The notes under the pieces were generated by a model. The model ran no database searches. It had not been told where the DNA came from and was given only the letters and a program-made list of their open reading frames with translations. Shown one piece after another: positions 36,750 to 45,788 of a stretch of 64,000 nt of DNA (its first letter is position 1; each line of letters starts with the position of its first letter). Source of the stretch: Archangiaceae bacterium (GTDB lineage: Bacteria; Myxococcota; Myxococcia; Myxococcales; Myxococcaceae); the NCBI GenBank assembly GCA_016714225.1, contig JADJNS010000037.1, forward strand, positions 1 through 64,000, in the 5' to 3' direction. A program made the position numbers and the translations under genes.

Positions 36750-37889
36750 TCAAGGTACGAGTTTACCGAGAATCACGCGGGCCCTGGCGCCCGTGGCCGC
36801 CGGTACGTTCTGCGCGGTGCCCGAGAGCCACTCGCTGGCCAGCAGCGCGAAGCAGGCCGCCTCTTTGGCCCCCTCGGGGAAGCCCAGCGCGTCGAGCGGC
36901 CGCACCGGAATCGGAGCCAGCCGCCGCTCGAGGCCGGTGGTGAGAAACGGGTTCCGGCTGCCTCCGCCCGACAGGTACACCGCCTCGAGCTGGCGCTCGG
37001 GCAGCACGAACTTCTCGTAGGCCCGCACGGTGGCCTCGATGGTGAACGCGCTCAGCGTGGCGAGCAGATCGTGAGGGCGCTTCTTGAAGCGCTTCCACAG
37101 CGACTGCGAGAGGGCTTCTCCGAATTGATCTCGCCCCGCGCTGCGCGGCGGCCTCTGCTTGAGGAAGGGGTGCTTGAGCAGCTCGGCGAGCACCTTGGGC
37201 ATCACCTCGCCGCGGAAGGCGAGCTCGGCGTTCTCGTCGAAGCTCTTCCGGTTGCGGGTGGTGAGCCGGGCGATGGCGTCGAGCAGCATGTTGCCGGGGC
37301 CGGTGTCGAACGCGATGGTGTCTTCGAGGCGGTCGCCCACCACGCTCACGTTGGCGATGCCCCCGATGTTCTGCAGCGCGCGGGTGGTGCCGGCGCGGCG
37401 AAACAGCACCCAGTCGGCGTACGGCACCAGGGGCGCTCCTTGCCCGCCCGCCGCCACGTCGCGGGTGCGAAAGTCGCAGACCACCGGCGCTCCGATGAGC
37501 TCGGCGATCACGCTCGCCTCGCCGATCTGCAGCGTCGAGCCGGGCAGGTGCGCGACGGTCTGCCCGTGGCTGCCCACCAGATCGACGTCTTCGGGCTGCA
37601 GCCCCGCCACCTTCACCGCCTTCAGCGCCGCGCGGCCGAAGCGCTCGCCCAGCTCGAAGTTGAGCGCGCACAGCTCGCGCACCGTGGTGAGCTCGAGCAC
37701 CCGCTTCACCACCGCGGGGGGGAAGGGCACCGAGACGTGGCTCAAGAGCTCGAGCTCGGTGGTGTCGGCGGTGCCGCTGATGCCGCAGACCACCGCCTCG
37801 ACCGCGTCGACGCTGGTGCCCGAGATCAGCCCGACGACGATGCGCTCTTTCTTCTGCGCGGCGCGCTCGAGTCGCGCGGGGAGCGGCAT
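36750..37889 (-). CDS. anmK: anhydro-N-acetylmuramic acid kinase
   Basis: 379 aa. ISGTSVDAVE near residue 23 is the family signature (usually GTSMDG), and SHGQTV, FDTGPGNMLLDA and LSGGGSRN mark the ASKHA ATPase fold. AnmK phosphorylates and opens anhMurNAc to MurNAc-6-phosphate, the substrate of MurQ, whose gene is the next one upstream. The pair recycles peptidoglycan sugars. The gap to murQ is 110 bases and holds a hairpin. Confidence 0.92.
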   Translation of the reverse strand: MPLPARLERAAQKKERIVVGLISGTSVDAVEAVVCGISGTADTTELELLSHVSVPFPPAVVKRVLELTTVRELCALNFELGERFGRAALKAVKVAGLQPEDVDLVGSHGQTVAHLPGSTLQIGEASVIAELIGAPVVCDFRTRDVAAGGQGAPLVPYADWVLFRRAGTTRALQNIGGIANVSVVGDRLEDTIAFDTGPGNMLLDAIARLTTRNRKSFDENAELAFRGEVMPKVLAELLKHPFLKQRPPRSAGRDQFGEALSQSLWKRFKKRPHDLLATLSAFTIEATVRAYEKFVLPERQLEAVYLSGGGSRNPFLTTGLERRLAPIPVRPLDALGFPEGAKEAACFALLASEWLSGTAQNVPAATGARARVILGKLVP

Positions 37890-37903
37890 GCCGCGATCTT
37901 TAA

Positions 37904-37948
37904 GCCCCCGAAGCGACGGGGTGAAGCTTTCTGACGCTTGTCGGGGGC
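37904..37948 (-). terminator. hairpin between murQ and anmK
   Basis: GCCCCCGA (37904-37911) pairs with TCGGGGGC (37941-37948), with AGCG/CGCT extending the stem past a bulge. It lies just upstream of anmK within the murQ-anmK gap and could attenuate or process the operon mRNA. Confidence 0.4.
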
Positions 37949-37999
37949 GGGTCAGGGGGCGAGGAGGCTGCCACCAAGCGCCATTGGGGGGGGCCGGCG

Positions 38000-38739
38000 T
38001 CAGCGCCCCGAGAGGGAGGCGGCGATTCGTGCCGCGCGCGCTCGCAGCTTCGGGTTCAGCGGGCGCAGGAAGATCATGCGCCCCCGCTTCACCCGCCCGA
38101 GCCGAATCATCGCCACCGTCGACACCGCGTTGAGCACCAGCTTGGTGGCGGTGCCCGCTTTGAGCCGCGTCGAGCCCGCCACCAGCTCGGCCCCGGTGTC
38201 AGCGCTCACCCGGAAATCGACCTTCGCCGGTGCCTTCGGGTTGCAGGTCACCAGCGCCGTCACCGCGCGCCGCCGCTTCGCCTCGGCCAGCGCCCCGAGC
38301 ACGAACGGCGTGGTGCCGCTGGCGGTAATGCCGATGACCAGGTCGCCCTCGCGCACCGCCGCGCGCACCGCCTTCGCGCCGGCCCGGGGGTTCGCCTCGA
38401 CCTCTTCCACCGCGCGGCGCAGCGCCTTGGGCCCACCCGCGATGAGCGCCTTTGCCCACCGTGGCGGGGTGCCGAAGGTGGGCGGCCACTCGGCGGCGTC
38501 GAGCGCCCCCAGCCGCCCGCTGGTGCCCGCGCCCACGTAGAACAGCCGCCCGCCCAACAGCAGCGTCTCGGCCAGCACGTCGGCGAGCGCGGCGATCTGC
38601 TCCGACGCCTGCGCCACCGCGCGCGCACCGCCACCGCGTCTTCGCGGGCAAGAGCCCGAACCAGCTCGAGCGTCGAGGCCGCGTCGAGCGAGTCGGCGTC
38701 GCGGTGCACCGCCTCGGTGGGCAGTGAGGCGTACCTCAT
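38000..38739 (-). CDS. murQ: N-acetylmuramic acid 6-phosphate etherase, single-base frameshift
   Basis: ATG 38739 overlaps the FAD-oxidoreductase stop (ATGA). The start MRYASLPTEAVHRDADSLD, followed by ASTLELVRAL, is in one frame. VAQASEQIAALADVLAETLL, GAGTSGRLG, DAAEWPPTFG and GITASGTTPF are in another. They join if one base is added in the CGCGCG run at about 38623-38631. The family's SIS-type sugar-phosphate fold is complete after joining, though at about 247 aa it is shorter than E. coli MurQ (298). MurQ cleaves the lactyl ether of MurNAc-6-P to give GlcNAc-6-P and D-lactate. Confidence 0.85.
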
Positions 38740-40241
38740 TGCCCCTTGAGCGGCTTCGACTTGTGCATCGTCTCTTGCACCAGCTTCGACGCGCGCAGGC
38801 CGGCGATCACCTCGCCCTCGAGCCCCAGGCCCGGCAGCACCTCGCGGCTGGCGAGGAACAGGTGCTTCACCGGTGCCTTCACCGGCAGGCCGGTCACGCC
38901 CAGCAGCGGCGCACCTTCGAGCTTGAGCAGCGGGTGCGGCATCAGCCGGCTGCCGCGCACTCCGCTGGCGTTGAGGTAGGGCGCCGAGAGCAGCTTGGCG
39001 CGCTGGCGGGTGAACGGCATCAGGAGATCGAGCTCGGCGTTCACCCGGTCGGCGAGCTCTTGCAGCTGCTCTTCGCCCTGCTCGCGCAGGTTGGCCTCGA
39101 CGAACAGGCCCGCGGTGATCACCCGGTCGTCTTCTGCCGCGGGCGGCTCGCCCGGCCCCCGCCGCGCGGGCGCCACCTGCACCAGAATCGGCCCCAGGGT
39201 CGCGTCGCGAGGCTGCAGCAGCACCATCTCGCCCATGCCGCGCGGCAGCGCCGCCTCGTTCACCACCCAGTTCACCGCGAACAGCACCCGCTTGGGGGCG
39301 GGCCCATCGAGCAGCTCGGCCAGCTCGCGGTGCTTCTTCTTGTCCGGCACCAGCCGGCGCAGCGCCGCGGCGTCGGTGGCGCCGATCACGCAGTTCGTCT
39401 TGTAGACGGTCTCCGACTTCACCAGCTTCACGCCGGTGATCTTGTTGCCGTCGAAGACGATCTCTTCGACCACCGTCGAGGCGTCGTGGGCCAGCACGTC
39501 TCCGCCCAGCTCGGCCAGCCGGTTCAGCACCAGCTCGCGCAGCCCGTCGCGACCGCCCGGCCAGCTCTGCACCCCCTGCAGCAGCATCGAGAGCGGGCGG
39601 GTCGAGGCGAGCTCGTGGCGCTCGGCCACGTTCACCGTGAAGTCGGTCAGCGCCGCCAGCAGCGCGGCCGCCGGCTCTTTGGGCACCTCGAGCTCTTCGG
39701 TCACCGCGGGGTGCCGGGCCACCACCCGCTTGAACTGCCAGGTGTTGATCATGCCCTCGGGCGGCAGCTCGGGCTTCTCCTTCAAGAACGGCTCGGTGCG
39801 CTCGAGGCGCGGCGCGGCGTCGTCCCACAGCTTCGCGAACGCGGCGCTCTGGGCGCCCAGCGCGCGCTGGGTCTCCTTCGCGCGGTGCTTGGCGTCCATC
39901 GTCACGTCGAAGCGGGTGTCGGGCAGCGCCAGCTGCAGCATCGGCGAGGCCAGGCGCGCGGTGCGCCCGTAGGCGGTGTTGAGCCCCAGCTCGGTGAGCG
40001 CCTCTTCCAGCGCCGCGCACGCCTTGAGCTGCGGCACCACGAACGGCGTGTAGGGGAGCAGCCAGCCGTTGTGCACGTAGCCCGAGCTGGTGCCGTCGTG
40101 CTCGACGTACAGCACGTGGTGCCCGCGCTTCTGCAGCAGCGCGCCGGCGATCGCCCCGCCCAGGTGGCTGCCGATCACCGCCACGTCGTAGACGTGCCGG
40201 GTCGGCGCCGGAGCGGTGCGCGAGCGGGTGACCGTGGTCAT
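38736..40241 (-). CDS. FAD-dependent oxidoreductase, phytoene-desaturase/amine-oxidase type
   Basis: 501 aa. After a short lead, VYDVAVIGSHLGGAIAGALLQ is the dinucleotide-binding fold, although the last Gly of GxGxxG is shifted (GSHLGG). The acidic end of strand 2 follows in YVEHDG. FEGEVIAG-like features at the C-terminus (GLGLEGEVIAGLRAS) are the FAD-closing motif of carotenoid desaturases and related oxidases. Substrate unknown. ATG 40241 overlaps the purN stop and the stop overlaps the murQ start, both ATGA. The gene is therefore embedded in a purine/cell-wall operon where such an enzyme is unexpected. Confidence 0.82.
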   Translation of the reverse strand: MTTVTRSRTAPAPTRHVYDVAVIGSHLGGAIAGALLQKRGHHVLYVEHDGTSSGYVHNGWLLPYTPFVVPQLKACAALEEALTELGLNTAYGRTARLASPMLQLALPDTRFDVTMDAKHRAKETQRALGAQSAAFAKLWDDAAPRLERTEPFLKEKPELPPEGMINTWQFKRVVARHPAVTEELEVPKEPAAALLAALTDFTVNVAERHELASTRPLSMLLQGVQSWPGGRDGLRELVLNRLAELGGDVLAHDASTVVEEIVFDGNKITGVKLVKSETVYKTNCVIGATDAAALRRLVPDKKKHRELAELLDGPAPKRVLFAVNWVVNEAALPRGMGEMVLLQPRDATLGPILVQVAPARRGPGEPPAAEDDRVITAGLFVEANLREQGEEQLQELADRVNAELDLLMPFTRQRAKLLSAPYLNASGVRGSRLMPHPLLKLEGAPLLGVTGLPVKAPVKHLFLASREVLPGLGLEGEVIAGLRASKLVQETMHKSKPLKGQ

Positions 40242-40846
40242 CGCGAGATCCTCACCGTGCGGCCTTCGACCTTCACCTTGCCCGCGGCGAACAGCTTCAC
40301 CACCTCGGGGTAGATGCGGTGTTCTTCGACAAGAATGCGCGAGGCCAGCGCCTGCTCGTCGTCGTCGTCGAGCACCGGCACCGCGGTCTGCGCGACCACC
40401 GGCCCGGTGTCGGTGCCCTCGTCGACCAGGTGCACGGTGACTCCGCTCACCTTCACGCCGTAGCTCACCGCCTGCTGCTGCGCGTGCATGCCGGGAAACG
40501 CCGGCAGCAGGGCAGGGTGAATGTTGAGCACCCGCTGGGGGAAGGCCGAGAGCAGCGTCTGCCCGACCAGCCGCATGAAGCCCGCCAGGCACACCAGCTC
40601 GACGCGGTGCTGTTTGAGCGCCTCGACCAGCGCCGCGTCGAACGCCGCGCGGTCTTTGCCGAACCGCCCGTGCTCGATCACCTCGACCGCCACCCCGGCG
40701 GCCTTTGCCCGCTCGATCGCCTTCGCGCCGGGAACGTTGCAGACGAGCACCACCACCTGCGCCGCCGATCTCTCGGCGTTGAGCGCCTCGACCAGCGCTT
40801 GAAAGTTCGACCCGCCGCCCGAGGCGAGAACTCCGACGCGCATCAT
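40238..40846 (-). CDS. purN: phosphoribosylglycinamide formyltransferase PurN
   Basis: Starts at ATG 40846 or the next ATG 40843; both overlap the purM stop. ASGGGSNFQAL binds GAR phosphate. NIHPALLPAFPG holds catalytic Asn and His, and VHLVDEGTDTGPVV the catalytic Asp. At about 202 aa it is the normal length. It uses 10-formyl-THF to formylate GAR, third step of purine synthesis. Immediate coupling to purM is the classic arrangement. Confidence 0.95.
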   Translation of the reverse strand: MMRVGVLASGGGSNFQALVEALNAERSAAQVVVLVCNVPGAKAIERAKAAGVAVEVIEHGRFGKDRAAFDAALVEALKQHRVELVCLAGFMRLVGQTLLSAFPQRVLNIHPALLPAFPGMHAQQQAVSYGVKVSGVTVHLVDEGTDTGPVVAQTAVPVLDDDDEQALASRILVEEHRIYPEVVKLFAAGKVKVEGRTVRISR

Positions 40847-41835
40847 GGCTCGATGATCGCCTCGGCTTCGGCGCCCACCGTGCCGGCTTCGACGAGGCCG
40901 ACCTCCCACGCCTCGGGGCCCAGCACCTGCAACGCGGCCGGCACGTCGCTCTTGGCCACCACCGCCACCATGCCCAGGCCCATGTTGAAGGTCGAGAACA
41001 TCTCGGCGCGCTCGACCTGCCCCCACGCCTGCAGCTGGTCGAAGACCTTCGGGCGCGGCCATTTGCTCTCGCGCAGCACCGCGCGGGTGCCGTCGGGCAG
41101 GCAGCGCGGCACGTTGCCGGGCAGCCCGCTGCCGGTGATGTGCGCCAGGCCCTTCACCTTCACCTGCTTGCAGAGCTGGAGCACGTCTTTCACGTAGATG
41201 CGGGTCGGCTCGAGCAGGGCAGGGTCGAGCGGCCGGCCCTCGATGATCTTCCGCACCAGCGAGTAGCCGTTGCTGTGAATGCCGCTCGAGGCCAGGCCGA
41301 TGATCGCGTCGCCGGGGAAGATGGTGCGCCCGTCGATGATCTCGCTCTTCTCGACGATGCCCACCGCGAAGCCGGCCAGCTCGTACTCGCCCGGGGCGTA
41401 GAAGCCGGGCAGCTCGGCGGTCTCACCACCCAGCAGCGAGCACCCCGACAGCTCGCAGCCCCGGGCGATGCCCGAGATCACCTGCTCGGCCCTCGCCACG
41501 TCGAGCTTCGAAGTCGCGAAGTAGTCGAGAAAGAACAGCGGCTCGGCGCCGCAGGTGAGCACGTCGTTGACGCTCATCGCCACCAGGTCGATGCCCACCG
41601 TGTCGTGGCGATCGAGGGCGAAGGCGAGCTTCAGCTTGGTGCCGACCCCGTCGGTGCCGCTGACCAGCACCGGCTCCCGGTACTTTCCTGGAGGAATCGC
41701 GAACAGCCCCCCGAAGCCACCCACCCCCGAGAGCAGCTCGGGGCGGCGCGTCTTGGCGGCCAGCGGCTTGATGCGCTCGACCAGCGCGTCGCCCGCCTCG
41801 ATGTCGACTCCGGCGTCTTTGTAGCTGTGGCCCAA
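40843..41835 (-). CDS. purM: phosphoribosylformylglycinamidine cyclo-ligase PurM
   Basis: 330 aa from TTG 41835, which puts SYKDAGVDIEAGDALV at the start as in other PurM proteins. No Shine-Dalgarno is visible. VSGTDGVGTKLKLA (ATP/metal site), CSLLGGETAELPGFY and GLASSGIHSNGYSLVRK are all conserved. It closes FGAM to AIR. It is first in a minus-strand operon purM-purN-FAD oxidase-murQ-anmK-mglA-like and divergent from the cyclase gene (106-base gap). Confidence 0.95.
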   Translation of the reverse strand: MGHSYKDAGVDIEAGDALVERIKPLAAKTRRPELLSGVGGFGGLFAIPPGKYREPVLVSGTDGVGTKLKLAFALDRHDTVGIDLVAMSVNDVLTCGAEPLFFLDYFATSKLDVARAEQVISGIARGCELSGCSLLGGETAELPGFYAPGEYELAGFAVGIVEKSEIIDGRTIFPGDAIIGLASSGIHSNGYSLVRKIIEGRPLDPALLEPTRIYVKDVLQLCKQVKVKGLAHITGSGLPGNVPRCLPDGTRAVLRESKWPRPKVFDQLQAWGQVERAEMFSTFNMGLGMVAVVAKSDVPAALQVLGPEAWEVGLVEAGTVGAEAEAIIEP

Positions 41836-41941
41836 GCGGTGCCGTCATACGAAACCCTGGCGCCCAACGCACGGACTCTAACGCGGGGCTGCTTTTTACG
41901 AGGTGCCTCGCGCGTTCGCGACTAACCTCGGCCGCGACTCC

Positions 41942-44269
41942 ATGGGCCTCTTGTCTCGCTGGCGCTACGTGCTGCTCGCGGTGGTGGTCGCGCTGGTGTG
42001 CTGCGTGCTGCACCTCCGCGTCAGCGCGGCGCGCGCCATCGGCCTCACCGAGGGCAGCGACCCCATCGTCCGCGCGCTCCAGCTGGCCGAGGCGCGCTCG
42101 TATGATCTGCGCTTCCGCGTTCGCGGGCCGGTCGCGCCGCACCCCGCCATCACGGTGGTCGCGATCGACGAGAAGAGCGCCCAGAAGTTCGGGCTGCCGC
42201 CCTGGCCGCGCCAGCGCATGGCCACCGCCATCGAGCACCTGGTCGACGCGGGCGCCAGGGCCATCGCCCTCGACATCACCTACACCGACGAAGCGCACGA
42301 CGAGAGCGCGGTGTACCGCGACCTGCTCTCCAAGTTCGACGCCGACGCCCGGGGTGACCCTGCCCACCTGGCCGCCTTTCGCTCCGAGCTCTCGAGCCGC
42401 GCCAACGCCTCGAACGACGAAGCGCTGGCCCGGGCCTTCGCGAAGGCCGGCCCGCGCCTGGTGCAGGGCCTGTTCATGTACCCCGACTCCGACGCGAAAG
42501 ACTTCTCGCCCGAGACGATCAGCGAGCAGAACCGCGTGCTCGACGGGGTGCTGATTCGCAGCGTGCCGGGGCCGGGGGGCACCACCCGCGAGCTGCCCAT
42601 CGACAAGATCGAGGCCTACGCCCAGCGCTCGGCGCAGACTCCGCTGAAGATCTTCACCACGCAAGGCAACCGGCTGGGGCACCTGAACATCGTGCCCGAC
42701 GTCGACGGCACCACCCGTCGGTCTCCGGCGGTGGCGACGCTCACCGGGCCCAAGGGGTTTCTGCCCTGCTTCGAGGTACAGGCGGCTGCCATCTTCCGCG
42801 GCGCCCAGATCATCCCCCGGTGGACGAGCAGCTTCTACCTCGAGGCCATCGACCTCAAAGGGCCCGACGAGACGGTGAGCTGGCCGATCGAAGACAACGA
42901 GCCGTTCGCGCTCATCAACCACGTAGGCCCGGCCTCGAGCTTTCGCACCATCTCGATCGCCGACGTCATCGACGGCACCTTCAAGAAGGAAGATCTCGAC
43001 GGCAAGCTGGTGCTGGTCGGCGTGACGCTCACCGGCAGCTCGGGCGATCAGCGGGTCACCCCGTTCAAGGAGATCGAGCCCGGCATCTACCCCCACGCCT
43101 CGGTGGCCTCGAACCTGCTGCGCGGCGACTTCATGCAGCGCCCGACCTCGCTGACCCTGCTCGAGCTGGCCGGCATGGTGCTGGTAGCCCTCGGGCTCGG
43201 CCTCGCGATTCCCCGCGCGAGGTCGTTCGCGGTGAAGGGCGCGATCATCGCCGCGCTGCTGATCGCCTGGGCCGCGCTGGCCCAGCTGCTCTTCAACGGC
43301 GGGCTGCTGCTGGCGACCGTGCTGCCCTTGAGCAACGTCGTAGCGACCAGCTTCGGCCTCATCTTCCTCGGCTACCTGAGCGTCGATCGCGAGAAGCTCA
43401 AGCTGCGCAGCACCTTCACCCGCTACCTGGGCGAAGACGTGATGGAAGAGGCGCTCAAGAACCCCGACAAGCTGAACCGGGGCGAGAAGCGCGAGATGAC
43501 GGTGCTGTTCAGCGACATTCGCGGGTTCACCACCCTGTCCGAGCGCATGCTCCCCGAGAAGCTGGCGGCCTTCATCAACGAGTACCTCTCGCCGATGACC
43601 CGCATCGTGTTCGAAGAGAAGGGCACCCTCGACAAGTACATCGGCGACGCGGTGATGGCGTTCTGGAACGCGCCCACCGAGCAGCCCGACCACGCGCTGC
43701 GCGCCTGCCGCGCCGCCTGGGCGATGCTGCAGAAGCTCGAAGAGCTCAAGGCGAAGTGGCGCGCCGAGAACTACCCCGAGTTCGACATCGGGGTGGGCAT
43801 CAACACCGGGCCGATGATCGTCGGCAACATGGGCAGCGACGTGCGCGTCGACTACACGGTGATGGGCGACGCGGTGAACCTGGGGTCTCGCCTCGAAGGC
43901 ACCAACAAGGAATACGACACCAAGATCATCTTGGGAGAAGGCACGTACCCGTCGGTGAAGGATCAGGTCATCGCCCGGCGGCTCGGCGCGGTGCGGGTGA
44001 AGGGCAAGCGCAAGCCGGTGGAGATCTACGAGCTGCGCGGCATCGGCAAGGCGGCCGGGGCCGAGGCCGAGGCGATCGCCAGATTCGACGAAGGCCTCGA
44101 CGCGTACGTCGAGCAGAAGTGGGACGTGGCCGAGGCCGCCTTCAAGCGGGTGCTCGAGCTGTGGCCAGACGACGCGCCGACGCGTCGGTACCTCGAAGAG
44201 ATACCCCAGCTGCGCGCCCAGCCTCCGGGCCCGGGGTGGGACGGGGTGTACACCGCTACGCACAAGTAG
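41942..44269 (+). CDS. CHASE2-domain class III adenylate cyclase
   Basis: 775 aa from ATG 41942. An N-terminal membrane helix (WRYVLLAVVVALVCCVLHL) leads to an extracytoplasmic CHASE2 sensor (about 40-400; ITVVAIDEKSAQKFG, RAIALDITYTD). Three more helices follow (about 405-475), then a short linker and the cyclase domain (about 510-690). Metal-binding Asp525 (LFSDIRGFT) and Asp569 (YIGDAVMAF) are present, with Lys before YIGD and Asp in VDYTVMGDAVNL as expected for ATP specificity. The C-terminus adds a TPR-like helix pair. It would turn an external signal into cAMP, with the CRP-family gene next door. Confidence 0.93.
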   Translation: MGLLSRWRYVLLAVVVALVCCVLHLRVSAARAIGLTEGSDPIVRALQLAEARSYDLRFRVRGPVAPHPAITVVAIDEKSAQKFGLPPWPRQRMATAIEHLVDAGARAIALDITYTDEAHDESAVYRDLLSKFDADARGDPAHLAAFRSELSSRANASNDEALARAFAKAGPRLVQGLFMYPDSDAKDFSPETISEQNRVLDGVLIRSVPGPGGTTRELPIDKIEAYAQRSAQTPLKIFTTQGNRLGHLNIVPDVDGTTRRSPAVATLTGPKGFLPCFEVQAAAIFRGAQIIPRWTSSFYLEAIDLKGPDETVSWPIEDNEPFALINHVGPASSFRTISIADVIDGTFKKEDLDGKLVLVGVTLTGSSGDQRVTPFKEIEPGIYPHASVASNLLRGDFMQRPTSLTLLELAGMVLVALGLGLAIPRARSFAVKGAIIAALLIAWAALAQLLFNGGLLLATVLPLSNVVATSFGLIFLGYLSVDREKLKLRSTFTRYLGEDVMEEALKNPDKLNRGEKREMTVLFSDIRGFTTLSERMLPEKLAAFINEYLSPMTRIVFEEKGTLDKYIGDAVMAFWNAPTEQPDHALRACRAAWAMLQKLEELKAKWRAENYPEFDIGVGINTGPMIVGNMGSDVRVDYTVMGDAVNLGSRLEGTNKEYDTKIILGEGTYPSVKDQVIARRLGAVRVKGKRKPVEIYELRGIGKAAGAEAEAIARFDEGLDAYVEQKWDVAEAAFKRVLELWPDDAPTRRYLEEIPQLRAQPPGPGWDGVYTATHK

Positions 44270-44274
44270 CGGCA

Positions 44275-44322
44275 GCTACAGGAACTTGAAGGTAAATTGA
44301 CCCGTTCACCCAGCTGTAGCTA
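44275..44322. promoter_or_regulatory. 8-bp inverted repeat upstream of the CRP-family gene
   Basis: AGCTACAG (44275-44282) and CTGTAGCT (44315-44322) are perfect inverted copies, 32 bases apart, in the 79-base AT-richer gap between the cyclase and cNMP-binding genes. They could be an operator or bracket the promoter. No CRP-type TGTGA-N6-TCACA site is seen. Confidence 0.3.
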
Positions 44323-44348
44323 ACTCGACTGCCAGAGATTCCTTAGAC

Positions 44349-44999
44349 ATGGGCGCCGAAGAAACCCTCTTCAATCGTTTCGGCAAAGAGCTGCCGAAAG
44401 GAACTGTGCTGTTTCGCGAGGGGGAGCCCGGCAAGGAGATGTTCGTGCTCCAGTCGGGGAAGATCGCCATCTCGAAGAAGGTGCGTGACGTCGAGAAGGT
44501 GCTCGCCATCTTGGGGCCCGGTGAGTTCTTCGGAGAGATGGCGATCATCTCGAACAAGCCCCGCAACGCGAGCGCGATCGTCGAGGCCGACGCGCGGCTG
44601 CTCGTGATCGACCCCAAGACCTTCGAGGGCATGATCCGCGGCAACTCGGAGATCGCGGTTCGCATGATCAAGAAGCTCGCCGAGCGCCTGTCCGACGCCG
44701 ACGCGCAGATCGAAAACCTGCTGATGGCCGACCCGTCGAGCCGCGTCATTCAGCACATGCTGCACGTCTGCCAGACCCGCGGCCGCGCCGGTGAAGAGGG
44801 CATCGAGATCGACTTCCCGGTGAGAGATCTGCCGCGCGAGCTGGCAGTCGGCGAGCCGGCGATTCGGTACATGCTGCACCGCCTCGAGCGCTCGGGCCTG
44901 ATCGACGTCGCCGGCGACCGGGTGATCGTGCGCGACACCGCGCGGCTCTTCGACTTCCTGCGCTACCTCGAGATGAAGTGGAAGTTCGGAGACCTCTGA
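44349..44999 (+). CDS. Crp/Fnr-family cNMP-binding regulator
   Basis: 216 aa. Residues about 12-125 are a cyclic-nucleotide-binding domain (LFREGEPGKEMFVLQSGKIAIS, ILGPGEFFGEMAIISNKPRNASAIV). The phosphate-binding cassette FGEMAIISNKPRNASA keeps Gly-Glu and the Arg typical of cAMP binders. Residues about 140-216 form a winged HTH (FPVRDLPRELAVGEPAIRYM, then LERSGLI). It should bind cAMP made by the adjacent cyclase and regulate transcription; the helix sequence departs from classic CRP, so its site will differ. Confidence 0.9.
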   Translation: MGAEETLFNRFGKELPKGTVLFREGEPGKEMFVLQSGKIAISKKVRDVEKVLAILGPGEFFGEMAIISNKPRNASAIVEADARLLVIDPKTFEGMIRGNSEIAVRMIKKLAERLSDADAQIENLLMADPSSRVIQHMLHVCQTRGRAGEEGIEIDFPVRDLPRELAVGEPAIRYMLHRLERSGLIDVAGDRVIVRDTARLFDFLRYLEMKWKFGDL

Positions 45000-45003
45000 G
45001 GCC

Positions 45004-45763
45004 TTGAAGCTGACCGTCCTAGGGTGTCACGGCGGTGAGCTGCCCCGGTGCCGCAGCACCTGCTTTCTCGTCGACGGGCAGCTGGCGATCGACGCCGGCT
45101 CGCTGACCAGCACCTTGAGCCTGGAAGACCTGATCAAGGTCGACCACATTCTGCTGACCCACAGCCACTTCGATCACGTCAAAGACCTGCCCTTGATGAG
45201 CGACCTGATCATCGGCCGCCGCGACAAGCCGGTCACCATCTGGTCGAGCGCCGAGTGCACCAAGACGCTCAAGCAGAACATGTTCAACAACGTGCTCTGG
45301 CCCGACTTCACCCGCATTAAGAGCGACAAGAAGGTGCCGGTGCTCACGCTCAAGTCGTTCAAGCCCGGCGCCACCTTCAAGATCGGCCGCTACACGGTGA
45401 AGTCGATTCCCGTCACCCACCCGGTCGAGTCGTGCGGCTTCGTGATCAACGACGGCACCACCACCATGGCCATCAGCGGAGACACCGGCCCCACCGAGAA
45501 GCTGTGGAAGGTGCTCAACAAGACCAAGGGCCTCAAGGCGCTGCTGCTCGAGACCAGCTTCCCCAACGCGCTGCAGGCGCTGGCCGACATCTCGGGCCAC
45601 CTCACGCCGCAGACGCTCGAGGCCGAGCTCACCAAGTTCGATCGCAAGGGCTGCGGAGGTGCTGCTCTATCACCTAAATCCGGCATTCGTGAGCCAGCTC
45701 AAGGCCGAGCTCAAGTCCCTGCCGGTTCAGGTGCTCGAGCTCTCAGATGCGTTCGAGTTCTGA
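45004..45763 (+). CDS. class II cyclic-nucleotide phosphodiesterase-like MBL-fold protein, single-base frameshift
   Basis: TTG 45004 begins LTVLGCHGGELP. LLTHSHFDHVKDLPL is the metallo-beta-lactamase HxHxDH metal motif in the form used by class II cAMP phosphodiesterases. IPVTHPVESCGF and ISGDTGPTEKLW supply the later His and Asp ligands. The frame ends near 45653, where one extra base in GGCTGCGG breaks it. The following frame continues naturally (AEVLLYHLNPAFVSQL) to TGA 45763, giving about 252 aa. Lying 4 bases after a cNMP-binding gene and close to a cyclase, it most likely hydrolyses cAMP. Confidence 0.82.
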
Positions 45764-45788
45764 GCCACTGCTGGTATAGGCCCCGGCC

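Noticed and set aside
41423..44263. 946-residue open frame antisense to the cyclase
   Set aside because: The cyclase strand has unmistakable motifs; the antisense product is a low-information His/Arg/Gly/Val-rich shadow.
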